Shown here: one piece after another, positions 24,456 to 34,027 of the stretch
Position numbering within the stretch: the first letter of the stretch is position 1
Layout of the letters: each line of letters begins with the position of its first letter
From: Myxococcales bacterium
Lineage (GTDB): Bacteria; Myxococcota_A; Polyangia; Polyangiales; Polyangiaceae
Assembly (NCBI GenBank): GCA_016794345.1
Contig: JAEUKE010000081.1
Coordinates: 1 to 64,000, forward strand
Direction: 5' to 3'
DNA length: 64,000 nt
The notes under the pieces: model-generated
What the model saw: only the letters and a program-made list of their open reading frames with translations
The model's database searches: none
What the model was told of the DNA's origin: nothing
Translations under genes and position numbers: made by a program

Positions 24456-24821
24456 TTGAGCATCTTTTCGATCGCCGCCGACCTGCCGGCGGGCATTGTC
24501 GCCGGTCGGCTGCGCGACGACATAGGCGCATCCCGCGGGTCAGCCGCGTTGCATTCGGGTGGCGTGCCATCGATCGGTCAGCGCATCGTGGTCGAGGTCC
24601 AGATCGACCCCAGCGTCCTGTCGTTCGAGGAAAGGGCCAAAGCCACCTCGTGGGTCCTCATCACGGGTGAGATCACTCGCGCGGAGGCCGACCTGATCGT
24701 CGTCGACCAAGCGACCGTGACGAGCGACGTGGTGCCCCGAGAGCTCGAGGGCGCGTTCAAGCTCCTGCTCGAGAAGGAGGAAGACGCGTACCGCCTCCGT
24801 AGGCTGATTCCGATTCGGTAG
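24456..24821 (+). CDS. Hypothetical protein with TTG start
   Basis: 121 residues, started at TTG because of the strong AAGGAGG just upstream. The N-terminus (MSIFSIAADLPAGIVAGRL) is mildly hydrophobic but not a clear signal peptide. The middle is beta-rich (GQRIVVEVQIDPSV, TSWVLITGEITRAEADLIVV), and the C-terminus is a charged helix (FKLLLEKEEDAYRLRRLIPI). I do not recognise it. It lies 73 bp after the orphan 207-residue protein on the same strand, so they may be co-transcribed. A rare start codon with a strong site suggests translation tuned to a low but steady level. Confidence 0.5.
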   Translation: MSIFSIAADLPAGIVAGRLRDDIGASRGSAALHSGGVPSIGQRIVVEVQIDPSVLSFEERAKATSWVLITGEITRAEADLIVVDQATVTSDVVPRELEGAFKLLLEKEEDAYRLRRLIPIR

Positions 24822-24976
24822 CTGCTCCCGCTCCACGTGAATGTTGATCTCCGTCGGCCAAGATCGCGTGGAGCCAAGGCCGCAGGGATGCGTTGCGTCT
24901 TCCCTGGCCTCGGCGCCGCGCTGCAATCCGACGACGTGCTTGATGGTCCGCGAGCTCCGCATGCGCGGCGGGGCGA

Positions 24977-26215
24977 TCACTCCCTTCCCAGCGCCTTGAT
25001 CGGATCCAGCTTCGCGGCGCGGCGCGCGGGGAGGAAGCCGAAGAGCAGGCCGATCCCGGAGGAGACGCCGAGCGCGATCAAGAGCGAGCTCGGGTCGATG
25101 CGCATCTCCCAGCCGAGCGCCTTGCCGAAGCCGGTGACGGCGAGCAGGCCGAAAGCGGTGCCGAGGATGCCTCCGAGCGTGGCGAGGACGAGCGACTCGA
25201 GCAGGAACTGCGTGAGGATGTCCGCCTCGCGCGCGCCGATCGCCATGCGGATCCCGATCTCTCGCGTCCGCTCCGTGACGCTGACGAGCATGATGTTCAT
25301 GACGCCGATTCCGCCGACGATGAGCGAGATCGTGGCGACGCCCACGAGCAGCAGGGTGAGCGTCCCGAAGATGGTCTCCTGGAGCTTCTGGAACTCAGCC
25401 TGGCTGCGGACCATGAAGTCGTCCTCCTCGCCCTCGGCGATCTTGTGCCGGTCGCGGAGGATCTGCTCGGCCTGGGTCTGCGCGCGTTTGGTCGTCTCGG
25501 CGCTCGTCGAGTTGAAGAGCAGGCCGTGGACCTCCCCCGGGCGGGTGCGGATGACGGACGAGCGCATCGTGTTGATGGGCATGATGACGATTTCGTCCTG
25601 GTTCTGACCGAAGGGGCTCTGGCCCTTCTCCTCGAGCACGCCCAGCACCTGGTAGTAGAAACGCCCGATGCGGATCTCGTGGCCGACCGGGTCCGCGGAG
25701 CCGAAGAGCTGCTTGGCCGTCTCCTTGCCGATGAGCACGACCTTCTCTCCCACGCCCTCTGCGTTCGTCGTCCACTGCTCACCCGAGTCGAGCTTCCAGC
25801 TGCGGATGGCGAGGTAGTCGAGCTTGGTGCCGATGACAGAGGTGTTGGCGTTCTCCCCCTCGTAGACGGCGACCGCGCTCGCGCGGAGGAAGGGGGCCGC
25901 TGCCGAGATGCTGGTCGAGTCGCGGACGAGCGCGCGGCCGTCGAGCTCGCTGAGCTTCGAGCCGACGTTGTCGCGGGCCCCCGACGATCGGGACGAGCGA
26001 GGGAAGACCAAGAGGGCGTTGTTCCCCAGCGCGCTCACCTGGGCGGTGACGGCGTTGCGCGCGCTCTGCGCCAGGGACGTGACGGTGACGACTGCGGCGA
26101 TCCCGATGGTGATGCCCAGCGTCGTCAGACCGGCGCGGAGCTTGTTTCGGGCGACGGATCGGAGGCCCAGCGCGAGCGAGGCGAAGATCCGGATGACGAA
26201 CGTGATCGCGCCCAT
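24977..26215 (-). CDS. MacB-type ABC transporter permease (second)
   Basis: 412 residues, ATG at 26215, one base after the stop of the first permease. Four membrane segments in MacB order: an N-terminal one (AGLTTLGITIGIAAVVTVTS) and three C-terminal ones (LLLVGVATISLIVGGIGVMN, then LESLVLATLGGILGTAFGLL and the last near SLLIALGVSSGIGLLFGFLP). A large periplasmic MacB_PCD domain lies between (KLSELDGRALVRDSTSIS, ADPVGHEIRIGRFYYQVLGV, GQSPFGQNQDEIVIMP). The coupling stretch VSVTERTREIGIRMAIGA is conserved. It would pair with the other permease and the ATPase in a tripartite export or lipoprotein-handling pump. Confidence 0.9.
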   Translation of the reverse strand: MGAITFVIRIFASLALGLRSVARNKLRAGLTTLGITIGIAAVVTVTSLAQSARNAVTAQVSALGNNALLVFPRSSRSSGARDNVGSKLSELDGRALVRDSTSISAAAPFLRASAVAVYEGENANTSVIGTKLDYLAIRSWKLDSGEQWTTNAEGVGEKVVLIGKETAKQLFGSADPVGHEIRIGRFYYQVLGVLEEKGQSPFGQNQDEIVIMPINTMRSSVIRTRPGEVHGLLFNSTSAETTKRAQTQAEQILRDRHKIAEGEEDDFMVRSQAEFQKLQETIFGTLTLLLVGVATISLIVGGIGVMNIMLVSVTERTREIGIRMAIGAREADILTQFLLESLVLATLGGILGTAFGLLAVTGFGKALGWEMRIDPSSLLIALGVSSGIGLLFGFLPARRAAKLDPIKALGRE

Positions 26216-26216
26216 G

Positions 26217-27436
<1,220 letters not shown>

Positions 27437-27440
<4 letters not shown>

Positions 27441-28177
27441 GACCCCTCGACAGGGGGGAGCGCCGCGAGCGCCTCGCCCGCGTTTGTCGGCGACTCGTTG
27501 CGGACGTCGCTCTGCACGCGGCCGTCGCGCATGGTGACCACGCGCTTGGCGCACGCGGCGATGTCGTGCTCGTGTGTGACGAGGACGATCGTGATACCCC
27601 GCTGGTTCAGGCCCTGGAGCAGGTCGAGCACCTCCAGGCTGGTGCGCGTGTCGAGGTTGCCCGTCGGCTCGTCGGCGAGGAGCAGCGGCGGATCGGTGAC
27701 CAGCGCGCGCGCGATGGCGACGCGTTGCTGCTGCCCGCCGGAGAGCTGGTTGGGGGTGTGGTGGAGCCGGCTCGCGAGGCCGACCGACTCGAGGGCGCGC
27801 AGCGCCCGGGCCCGACGCTCGCGCCCCGACACGCCGCGGTAGACCAGCGGGAGCTCCACGTTCTCGAGCGCGGTCGTGCGCGCGAGCAGGTTGAAGCCCT
27901 GGAAGACGAAGCCGATGAGCCGGTTGCGGACGATCGCGCGTGCGTCGTTCGAGCGCTCCGTCACGTCGATGCCCTCGAGCTTGTACCGGCCGCCCGACGG
28001 GCGATCGAGGCAGCCGATGATGTTCATCATCGTGCTCTTGCCCGAGCCGCTCTGCCCGACCAGCGCGACGAAGTCCCCGTGGTCGATCTGGAGGCTCACC
28101 TCACGCAGGGCGCGCACCACCGCGGCGCCCGTCCCGTAGTTCTTCGACACGGAGGCGAGATCGATGAGGGCGCTCAC
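27437..28177 (-). CDS. LolD/MacB-type ABC transporter ATPase
   Basis: 246 residues from a GTG at 28177 (VSALIDLASVSKNYG). Walker A GQSGSGKST (41-49), Q-loop FVFQGFNLL, signature LSGGQQQR (145-152), Walker B LLLADEPTGNLD (165-176) and H-loop VTHEHD are all intact. The fusion of ATPase and permease seen in MacB is split here into separate genes. It energises the two permeases downstream. It lies 19 bp after the membrane fusion protein gene in the same transcript. Confidence 0.92.
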
Positions 28178-28196
28178 GCTCGGGTCCTCCGGAGGC

Positions 28197-29486
28197 TCAG
28201 AACATCCCGCGGCGGCGGCCTTGGCCGGAGCCACTGCCAGGGCCTGCGTCCGTCTCGTCGCGCACGACCTTCGCTCCTTCGAGGTCGGTCTTCACCTCGG
28301 TCCAGATGCCGTCCGTGATGCCGACGTCGACGATACGAGGCTCGATCTTCTCTTTGCCGGGCGTCTCGTCCACGAGGACCCAGACGCGGCCTTGGCCCGA
28401 CTTGAGCTTGGGGAGCGGCTCCTGAGGGACGGGCTTGCCGCTGTCGTCCATCGGCGGCGAGGGACGGAACCTGAGCGCGGCGTTCGGGACACGGCTCACG
28501 CCGGTGACCTTCGCGCTGGTGATCGTCACCGTCGCCGTCATGCCGGGGCGCAGCTTGAGATCGGGGTTGTCGACGTCGATCACGGCGGCGTATGTGACGA
28601 CGCCCTGCTGGCTGACCGGGCTGAGGCGCACCTGGATGACCTCGCCTTTGAAGATCGACCCGGGGAACGCGTCCACCGAGATCTCGGCCGCCATCTTCTC
28701 CTTCAGCTTGCCGACGTCCGCCTCGTCGATGTCGGCGAACACACGCATCTTGCGGAGGTCCTGCGCGAGCACGAACAACGTGGGCGCCTGGAAGCTCGCC
28801 TGCACGGTCTGCCCGACGTCGATCGAGCGCGTGATGACGACGCCGTCGATCGGCGAGAGGATCTTCGCGAACTCCAGGTTCGTCTTCGATTGTTTGAGCT
28901 GCGCCGAGATCTGCGCGACCTGCGCCTTGGCTGCGGCGACCTCGGCGACCGAGACGTCGTAGGTGCCCTGCGCCGCGTCGAGGTCCGCCTGCGACCCGAC
29001 CTTCTCGGTCACGAGCTTCTTGGCGCGATCCAGCCGCAGGCGCGCCGCCTCGAGGTTCGCCTCCGCGCGCTTCACCGAGGCCGACGACGCGGCGAGCTGC
29101 GCGTTCGAGGACTCGATCTGCGCGGAGTAGAGGGTCGGATCGATCTCCGCGAGGACCTCCCCCGCCTTCACCTGGCTGTTGAAGTCGACGAACACCTTGG
29201 TGATGCGGCCGGACACCTGGGCGCCGACCTGCACTTCCGTCACGGGTTTGACCTGGCCGGTCGACTGGACCGTCTCCGCGATCTCGCCGGATGTCAGCTC
29301 GGCCAGGACGAACCGGGGCGGCGGCGGAGGGGCGTTGCGGGCACGGTAGACGAAAAAGCCGGCCACCGCTGCGGCGAGCACCAGGAAGATCACCGCGCGG
29401 CGGAGCCATTTCCGGCCCCCTTCGGTGCTCGCAAGCTCCTTCTTCAGATTCTCGCGCTCCTTGGCGCTGGCGCCCGATCCGTCCAT
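28197..29486 (-). CDS. MacA-like periplasmic adaptor (HlyD/RND-type membrane fusion protein)
   Basis: 429 residues, ATG at 29486 with a G-rich ribosome-binding stretch just upstream. Single N-terminal membrane anchor (31-48), barrel-sandwich half-motif (TGQVKPVTEVQVGAQVSGRI, QVKAGEVLAEID), a long alpha hairpin (about 115-215), the second lipoyl half (AKILSPIDGVVITRSIDVGQ) and the beta-barrel domain (ISVDAFPGSIFKGEVIQVRL). A Gly/Arg-rich tail ends GQGRRRGMF. It links the inner-membrane pump to an outer-membrane TolC-like duct; no TolC gene is in the window. First gene of the four-gene exporter operon, divergent from slyD. Confidence 0.92.
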   Translation of the reverse strand: MDGSGASAKERENLKKELASTEGGRKWLRRAVIFLVLAAAVAGFFVYRARNAPPPPPRFVLAELTSGEIAETVQSTGQVKPVTEVQVGAQVSGRITKVFVDFNSQVKAGEVLAEIDPTLYSAQIESSNAQLAASSASVKRAEANLEAARLRLDRAKKLVTEKVGSQADLDAAQGTYDVSVAEVAAAKAQVAQISAQLKQSKTNLEFAKILSPIDGVVITRSIDVGQTVQASFQAPTLFVLAQDLRKMRVFADIDEADVGKLKEKMAAEISVDAFPGSIFKGEVIQVRLSPVSQQGVVTYAAVIDVDNPDLKLRPGMTATVTITSAKVTGVSRVPNAALRFRPSPPMDDSGKPVPQEPLPKLKSGQGRVWVLVDETPGKEKIEPRIVDVGITDGIWTEVKTDLEGAKVVRDETDAGPGSGSGQGRRRGMF

Positions 29487-29576
29487 TCGCCCCCACCCCT
29501 TTAGCACTGGTGGCGCCCGAGGGAAGCCGAGGGGCGTTGCCTCGCGCCACCGTTCGCAATACACCCTCGTTCACCC

Positions 29577-30131
29577 GTGTCCGCCACCTCTCCGATCACT
29601 CCCGACACCCACGTCACGATCCGGTACGCCCTGTTCGAGGCAGTTTCCCCCGCCGAGAGCGCGGCGGACCCGGCCGAAGAGCCGATCACGGTCTCGTACG
29701 TCCACGGCTACGGGCAGGTGCTCCCCGCCATCGAGCGGGCGCTCGAAGGGAAGGCCCAGGGCAGCCACCTCTCGGTCACGGCCGAGCCCGAGGACGCGTT
29801 CGGTCCTCACGACGAGGACGGCGTCTTCGAGATCGAAAAAGACGGGCTCGACGGCGCCGCCGATCTGACGGCCGGAGAAGAGGTCGTCGCGACCGGCCCC
29901 GAGGGCGAGGTCTTCATGCGCATCGTGGAGGTCCGCGACGAGACACTCCTCGTCGACACGAACCACCCCCTCGCAGGGAAACGCGTCCGCTTCGAGGTGG
30001 AGATCCTCGAGGTGCGCCCCGCGACCGACGACGAGATCGAGGAGGCGCAGGCCGAGCTCGACGCCCACGACGACGCTTGTGGCTGCGGCCACGACCACAG
30101 CCTCGTCCAGCTGAAGAAGTCACCGAACTAG
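29577..30131 (+). CDS. slyD: SlyD-like FKBP-type peptidyl-prolyl isomerase
   Basis: 184 residues from a GTG at 29577. FKBP core with the inserted chaperone flap typical of SlyD: HVTIRYALFEA, VSYVHGYGQVLPAIERALEG, AEPEDAFGPHDED, MRIVEVRDETLLVDTNHPLA and GKRVRFEVEILEV. The C-terminal tail CGCGHDHS is a short version of the His/Cys metal-binding tail, so nickel or zinc binding is possible. It catalyses prolyl isomerisation and holds unfolded clients in the cytoplasm, including Tat substrates in other bacteria. A Tat-exported protein and HtrA are encoded just downstream. Confidence 0.92.
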   Translation: MSATSPITPDTHVTIRYALFEAVSPAESAADPAEEPITVSYVHGYGQVLPAIERALEGKAQGSHLSVTAEPEDAFGPHDEDGVFEIEKDGLDGAADLTAGEEVVATGPEGEVFMRIVEVRDETLLVDTNHPLAGKRVRFEVEILEVRPATDDEIEEAQAELDAHDDACGCGHDHSLVQLKKSPN

Positions 30132-30185
30132 AGCTTTTTGCGCGTGCCGCGCGCGCGTGCCATCGTAACAAGGCGACAATCGATC

Positions 30186-30430
<245 letters not shown>

Positions 30431-30434
<4 letters not shown>

Positions 30435-30706
30435 GCGAGCCCGTCCTGCCCAAGCTCGACTTCTCGACCTTCGTGCTGGGGATCATCGGGACGGCGTACG
30501 TGCATCTCGGCGATGCGCCTCCGCCCGAAGGCACGGAACCGGAGCTCGAGTTCGCGCGTCAGAACATCGACTTGCTCGAGCTGCTCCAACAGAAGACGAA
30601 GGGCAACCTCTCCGGTGACGAGGAGCGGTTGCTCGCCCAGGCCCTGTCGGACCTGCGGGCCCGCTACATCGAGGTCGAACGTCGCGGGGGGCCCGGAGCC
30701 GCGTGA
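30431..30706 (+). CDS. DUF1844 family protein
   Basis: 91 residues, GTG start in GTGA overlap with the previous gene, and its own stop overlaps the next start in the same way. It matches the DUF1844 pattern throughout: FSTFVLGIIGTAYVHLGDA, RQNIDLLELLQQKTKGNLS, GDEERLLAQALSDLRARYIE. The family is small, helical and of unknown function, common in Deltaproteobacteria and Planctomycetes. The double coupling places it firmly in one unit with the acidic small protein and HtrA. Confidence 0.9.
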
Positions 30707-31857
30707 GCGGAGAGCGCCGCCGCTTCACCGGGCTGGGGGCCGTCGTCGGCGTCCTCCTCGGAGCGTTGCTCCTGGCGGTGCTCACCCTCGCAGGGTGCGA
30801 GAAGCTGGGGCTGGGCGGCTCGTCTTCGAAATCCTCTCAAGCGAAGGAGTCGGACCAAGGTCCGCCTCCGATCCCGACCGTGCTCTCGAAGCCTCCCGAG
30901 CCTCGCACGGTCCTGGTGGACGCGGCCGGCAGGCCCATCTCGTTCGCCCCGATCGTTCAAGCCTCCGACGCGTCCGTCGTCAGCGTGAAGACGATCGTGC
31001 GGGAAGGAAATCGGCGCGGCGAGGGAATCGGCACGGCGTTCATCTACGATCCGGCCGGCTACCTCCTCACGAACCATCACGTCATCGACCACGCGATCGA
31101 CATCACGGTCGGCTTCACCGACGGCCGGCAGCTCCCTGCTCGGGTGGTGGGCTCGGATCGCCGGACGGACGTCGCGGTCATCAAGGTCGACGCGACCGGC
31201 CTGCCCGCGTTGCCCCTCGGTGACTCCGAGCAGATCGTGGTGGGCGACTGGGTGGTGGCCATCGGCAACCCGTTCGGCCTGGCCCACACCGTCTCGGCTG
31301 GCATCGTGAGCGCGAAGGGCCGAACGGAGCGCGACGTGGTCGGCCTCGACCCGGCCGGGTATTTCGACTTCTTGCAGACGGACGCCAGCATCAACCCCGG
31401 TAACTCGGGCGGCCCGCTCTTGAACCTGAAGGGCGAGGTCGTTGGGATCAACGCCGCCATCCGCGCGAACGCGAACTCCATCGGGTTCGCGATCCCCATC
31501 AACATGGTCAAGCAGCTCTTGCCGCTGCTCCTTCGTGACGGGAAGATCCGCCGCAGCGCGATCGGGGTGGTCGTCGCGCAGCTCCCCCGTGACCAGGCTT
31601 CGCGCCTGGGCTCGCCGGACCTGAAAGGGGTCTGGGTCAAGGCGGTGCAGGGTTCGGGCCCGGCTGCCAACGCCGGGATCGAGGTGGACGACGTGATCGT
31701 GAGCTTCGACGGCAAGGCCGTCGAAGATCCGAACGCCCTCCGGTTCTTCGCCAGCATCTTCGGGGTGGGGCGGACCGCCGCGGTCAAGGTCAGCCGGGGC
31801 GGCAAAGAGATGGAATTCAAGGTCACCCTCTCCGAGCTCCCCGAGCAGGACGAGTAG
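30703..31857 (+). CDS. HtrA/Deg-type serine protease with PDZ domain, lipoprotein
   Basis: 384 residues, GTG start coupled to DUF1844. The signal peptide ends in lipobox LAGC (Cys32), so unlike classical DegP it is lipid-anchored. Trypsin-fold domain with triad His126 (TNHHV), Asp156 (RRTDVAVI) and Ser235 (NPGNSGGPL). One PDZ domain (about 275-375: KGVWVKAVQGSGPAANAGIE, VDDVIVSFDGKAV). Length and single PDZ match DegS-like proteases. In other bacteria DegS senses misfolded outer-membrane proteins and cleaves an anti-sigma factor. Here a sigma/anti-sigma pair lies immediately downstream, making an envelope-stress role likely. Confidence 0.93.
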   Translation: MSGERRRFTGLGAVVGVLLGALLLAVLTLAGCEKLGLGGSSSKSSQAKESDQGPPPIPTVLSKPPEPRTVLVDAAGRPISFAPIVQASDASVVSVKTIVREGNRRGEGIGTAFIYDPAGYLLTNHHVIDHAIDITVGFTDGRQLPARVVGSDRRTDVAVIKVDATGLPALPLGDSEQIVVGDWVVAIGNPFGLAHTVSAGIVSAKGRTERDVVGLDPAGYFDFLQTDASINPGNSGGPLLNLKGEVVGINAAIRANANSIGFAIPINMVKQLLPLLLRDGKIRRSAIGVVVAQLPRDQASRLGSPDLKGVWVKAVQGSGPAANAGIEVDDVIVSFDGKAVEDPNALRFFASIFGVGRTAAVKVSRGGKEMEFKVTLSELPEQDE

Positions 31858-31957
31858 GACCCCGCTGGGTTAGGCTACCTCCGTGCCGAGCTCTCCTTCC
31901 CCTCCCAACGGCGGACCGCCCCAACCGGCGACCGGGTCGGTGCAGGTGAATAGGGCC

Positions 31958-32680
31958 ATGGCCGAGGCGTCCAAGGAGCAACGGTCACGGGAAGCCGAGG
32001 AAGATCGTGCTCTCATCGCTCGAGCCCAAGCCGGAGACCAAGGCGCCTTTCGGTCCTTGGTCGAGCGGCATCAACGGCGCGCCTTCGCGATCGCCGTCGG
32101 CCTCGTGCGAGACGAGAACGACGCGCGCGAGATCGTCCAGGAGGCCTTCCTGCGCGTCCACAAGGGCCTCGCGACCTTCGAAGGGGGCTCGTCCTTTTTC
32201 ACCTGGCTCTATCGGATCGTCACGAACCTCTCGATCGACCTCATGCGCAAGCCGGGTCGGAAGGGCGCCGAGCTCGATGAGACCCGGGACCTGTCGGAAG
32301 AAGGTGGGGCAGGCGATCTCGCCCTCGTGTCCCGCATCGACGGCGCCGACCCGATCGACGTCGTGCGGCGCAAAGAGATGGCCGCCCGCATCCAGGTCGC
32401 GCTCGATGCCCTGCCTTGGTACCACCGCGCAGTCATCCTCATGCGCGAGGTCGAGGGCTTGTCCTACGAAGAGATGGCCGAGTCGATGGGCGTCTCGAAG
32501 GGCACGATCATGAGCCGCCTGTTCCACGCCCGCCAGAAGATGCAAAAAGCCTTGGCCGACGTGTACGCCGAGCTGGATGGGGCTGGGCCGCCGAGCGACG
32601 CCGCCCCCGCGGAGGAGCCCGTGCGGCCTCGCCGCCAGGAGCCCGCCTCGGCCCCTGATCACCAGAAGGAGGAGCGGTGA
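31958..32680 (+). CDS. ECF RNA polymerase sigma factor (RpoE-like)
   Basis: 240 residues from the ATG at 31958, chosen for the GCAGGTGA element upstream; a GTG at 31883 would add 25 Pro/Ser-rich residues. Region 2 (30-100: FRSLVERHQRRAFAIAVGLV, REIVQEAFLRVHKGL, FFTWLYRIVTNLSIDLMRK) and region 4 (145-200: ALPWYHRAVILMREVEGLSY, MGVSKGTIMSRLFHAR) are complete. A Pro/Glu-rich tail follows. The stop overlaps the anti-sigma start (GTGA). It directs RNA polymerase to stress promoters when freed from its partner; auto-regulation is likely but no promoter was identified. Confidence 0.93.
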   Translation: MAEASKEQRSREAEEDRALIARAQAGDQGAFRSLVERHQRRAFAIAVGLVRDENDAREIVQEAFLRVHKGLATFEGGSSFFTWLYRIVTNLSIDLMRKPGRKGAELDETRDLSEEGGAGDLALVSRIDGADPIDVVRRKEMAARIQVALDALPWYHRAVILMREVEGLSYEEMAESMGVSKGTIMSRLFHARQKMQKALADVYAELDGAGPPSDAAPAEEPVRPRRQEPASAPDHQKEER

Positions 32681-33357
32681 GCGCCGCCAACAACCCTCCG
32701 ACGGATTGGGAGCTCATGCTGTTCCACGACGGCGAGCTCGAGGAGCCTCGCCGGTCGGAGGTCGCGACCTGGCTGGAGCAGAGCCAGGTCGGGCGCGGCA
32801 AGCTGGCCGGCCTCGGCCTCGGAGGGGAGCTGCTTCGCGAGTCCGCCCTGACCAAGGCATCGAGCTTCGACATCGCGGACGTGGTGATGAAGCAGGTCGG
32901 CTCGGCGAATGCCCAGTCGGCTGCGGTCCAGCCCGCCAAGGTCATCGAGCTGCGCAAGGCGGGTGGTCGGGCAGGTCAGCAGGCGGGCGTGCCCGCAGGC
33001 GGTCAGGACAAACCCGCCGAGCGGCAGGACGGCGGTCGGCTCCTCCTGCCGCTCACTGCGCTCGCGGCTGCAGCGGCCGTGGCCCTCTTCGTCTGGGGCA
33101 AACACGGGACGGACGAGACGCCGGTCGCGCGAACCCAGGCGACCGAGCAGGCGGAGCCCGTCCAGCCGCTCCCGAGCAGCAAGACCGCGGCTCCCCCGTC
33201 CACCGCACCCCTCTTCGCGCAAGCGTCGGACGACGAATCGGAGCCCAGCGTCCAGGTCGCTTCGGTAGACTTCGGCTCGAGGACAGGGGCCGTCTATTAC
33301 GTGGGTGGCGCCTCGCAGGGGGCGACCACCACGGTCGTGTGGGTGACGGAGGAATGA
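32677..33357 (+). CDS. Membrane anti-sigma factor
   Basis: 226 residues, coupled to the sigma factor. The N-terminal cytoplasmic part has the anti-sigma signature WELMLFHDGELEEPRRSEV but no His-Cys-Cys zinc motif. One membrane segment (122-140), then a 86-residue periplasmic part ending in GAVYYVGGASQG and TTTVVWVTEE. The layout fits a RseA-like regulator cut by periplasmic proteolysis; the upstream HtrA homologue is the obvious candidate protease. The conserved-looking C-terminal beta motif may be where the signal or the protease is read. Confidence 0.85.
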   Translation: MSAANNPPTDWELMLFHDGELEEPRRSEVATWLEQSQVGRGKLAGLGLGGELLRESALTKASSFDIADVVMKQVGSANAQSAAVQPAKVIELRKAGGRAGQQAGVPAGGQDKPAERQDGGRLLLPLTALAAAAAVALFVWGKHGTDETPVARTQATEQAEPVQPLPSSKTAAPPSTAPLFAQASDDESEPSVQVASVDFGSRTGAVYYVGGASQGATTTVVWVTEE

Positions 33358-33364
33358 GGTCTCG

Positions 33365-33859
33365 ATGACGTCCCGGCGCTCGGTTCTGAAGATGCTTGCA
33401 GGCTCCGGCTTCGCCGTCGTGGCGCCCTCGCTGCTGGCGAAGAAGGCGTTCGCAGGGGATGCCCCCGCGGAGATCTCGACCGAGGTCATGGTCCTGCACG
33501 CGACAAACGAGGGCAAAGGCATCGATCCGGGCATCGGCGACATGCCCGAGCTGAAGAAGCCTCCGTTCTCCGCCTACGACACCTACAAGCTCCTCGGGAA
33601 GAGCACGCACAAGCTCCCGAAGGACAAGGAGCAGGACAAGAAGCTCCCGAACGACTCGAAGCTCCTCCTGACCTACAAGGATCTCGTCCCCGCGAAGAAG
33701 AACGAGCCCGAGAAATTCGTCGTGGGCGTGAAGATCAAGAAGCCGGACGACACGGAGTTCATCGCCTCGACGTTCCACTCTCCGAAGGGGCAGGTCTTCT
33801 TCGTGGCCGGACCCAAGTACAAAAACGGCGTCTTGGTCATCGGCATCAAGATCGTCTGA
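33365..33859 (+). CDS. Tat-exported hypothetical protein
   Basis: 164 residues starting MTSRRSVLKMLAGSGFAVV, a textbook twin-arginine signal, cleaved near AFAGD. The mature 130 residues are Lys-rich (KLLGKSTHKLPKDKEQDKK) and end in a beta-rich part (FVVGVKIKKPDDTEFIASTF, GQVFFVAGPKYKNGVLVIGI). There are no cysteines in the mature part and no known motif. It begins 7 bases after the anti-sigma stop, so it belongs to the same operon. It may be a target or a periplasmic ligand of the stress switch; inference only. Confidence 0.8.
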   Translation: MTSRRSVLKMLAGSGFAVVAPSLLAKKAFAGDAPAEISTEVMVLHATNEGKGIDPGIGDMPELKKPPFSAYDTYKLLGKSTHKLPKDKEQDKKLPNDSKLLLTYKDLVPAKKNEPEKFVVGVKIKKPDDTEFIASTFHSPKGQVFFVAGPKYKNGVLVIGIKIV

Positions 33860-34027
33860 GGACGGCGCAGCCTTCTGAGGGCGGCGCCCGGGCGCGACTC
33901 ACAGCACTCTTTCCCTGGTCGGCGAACTGGAGCGACACGCGCGGGCTCTTCTCGCCCGCGGCCGATCCTCTCGGCGAGCACGGCTTGTCGCGGGAGCACC
34001 CGCTGGAGGCCGAGTGTGCCGGCTCGG

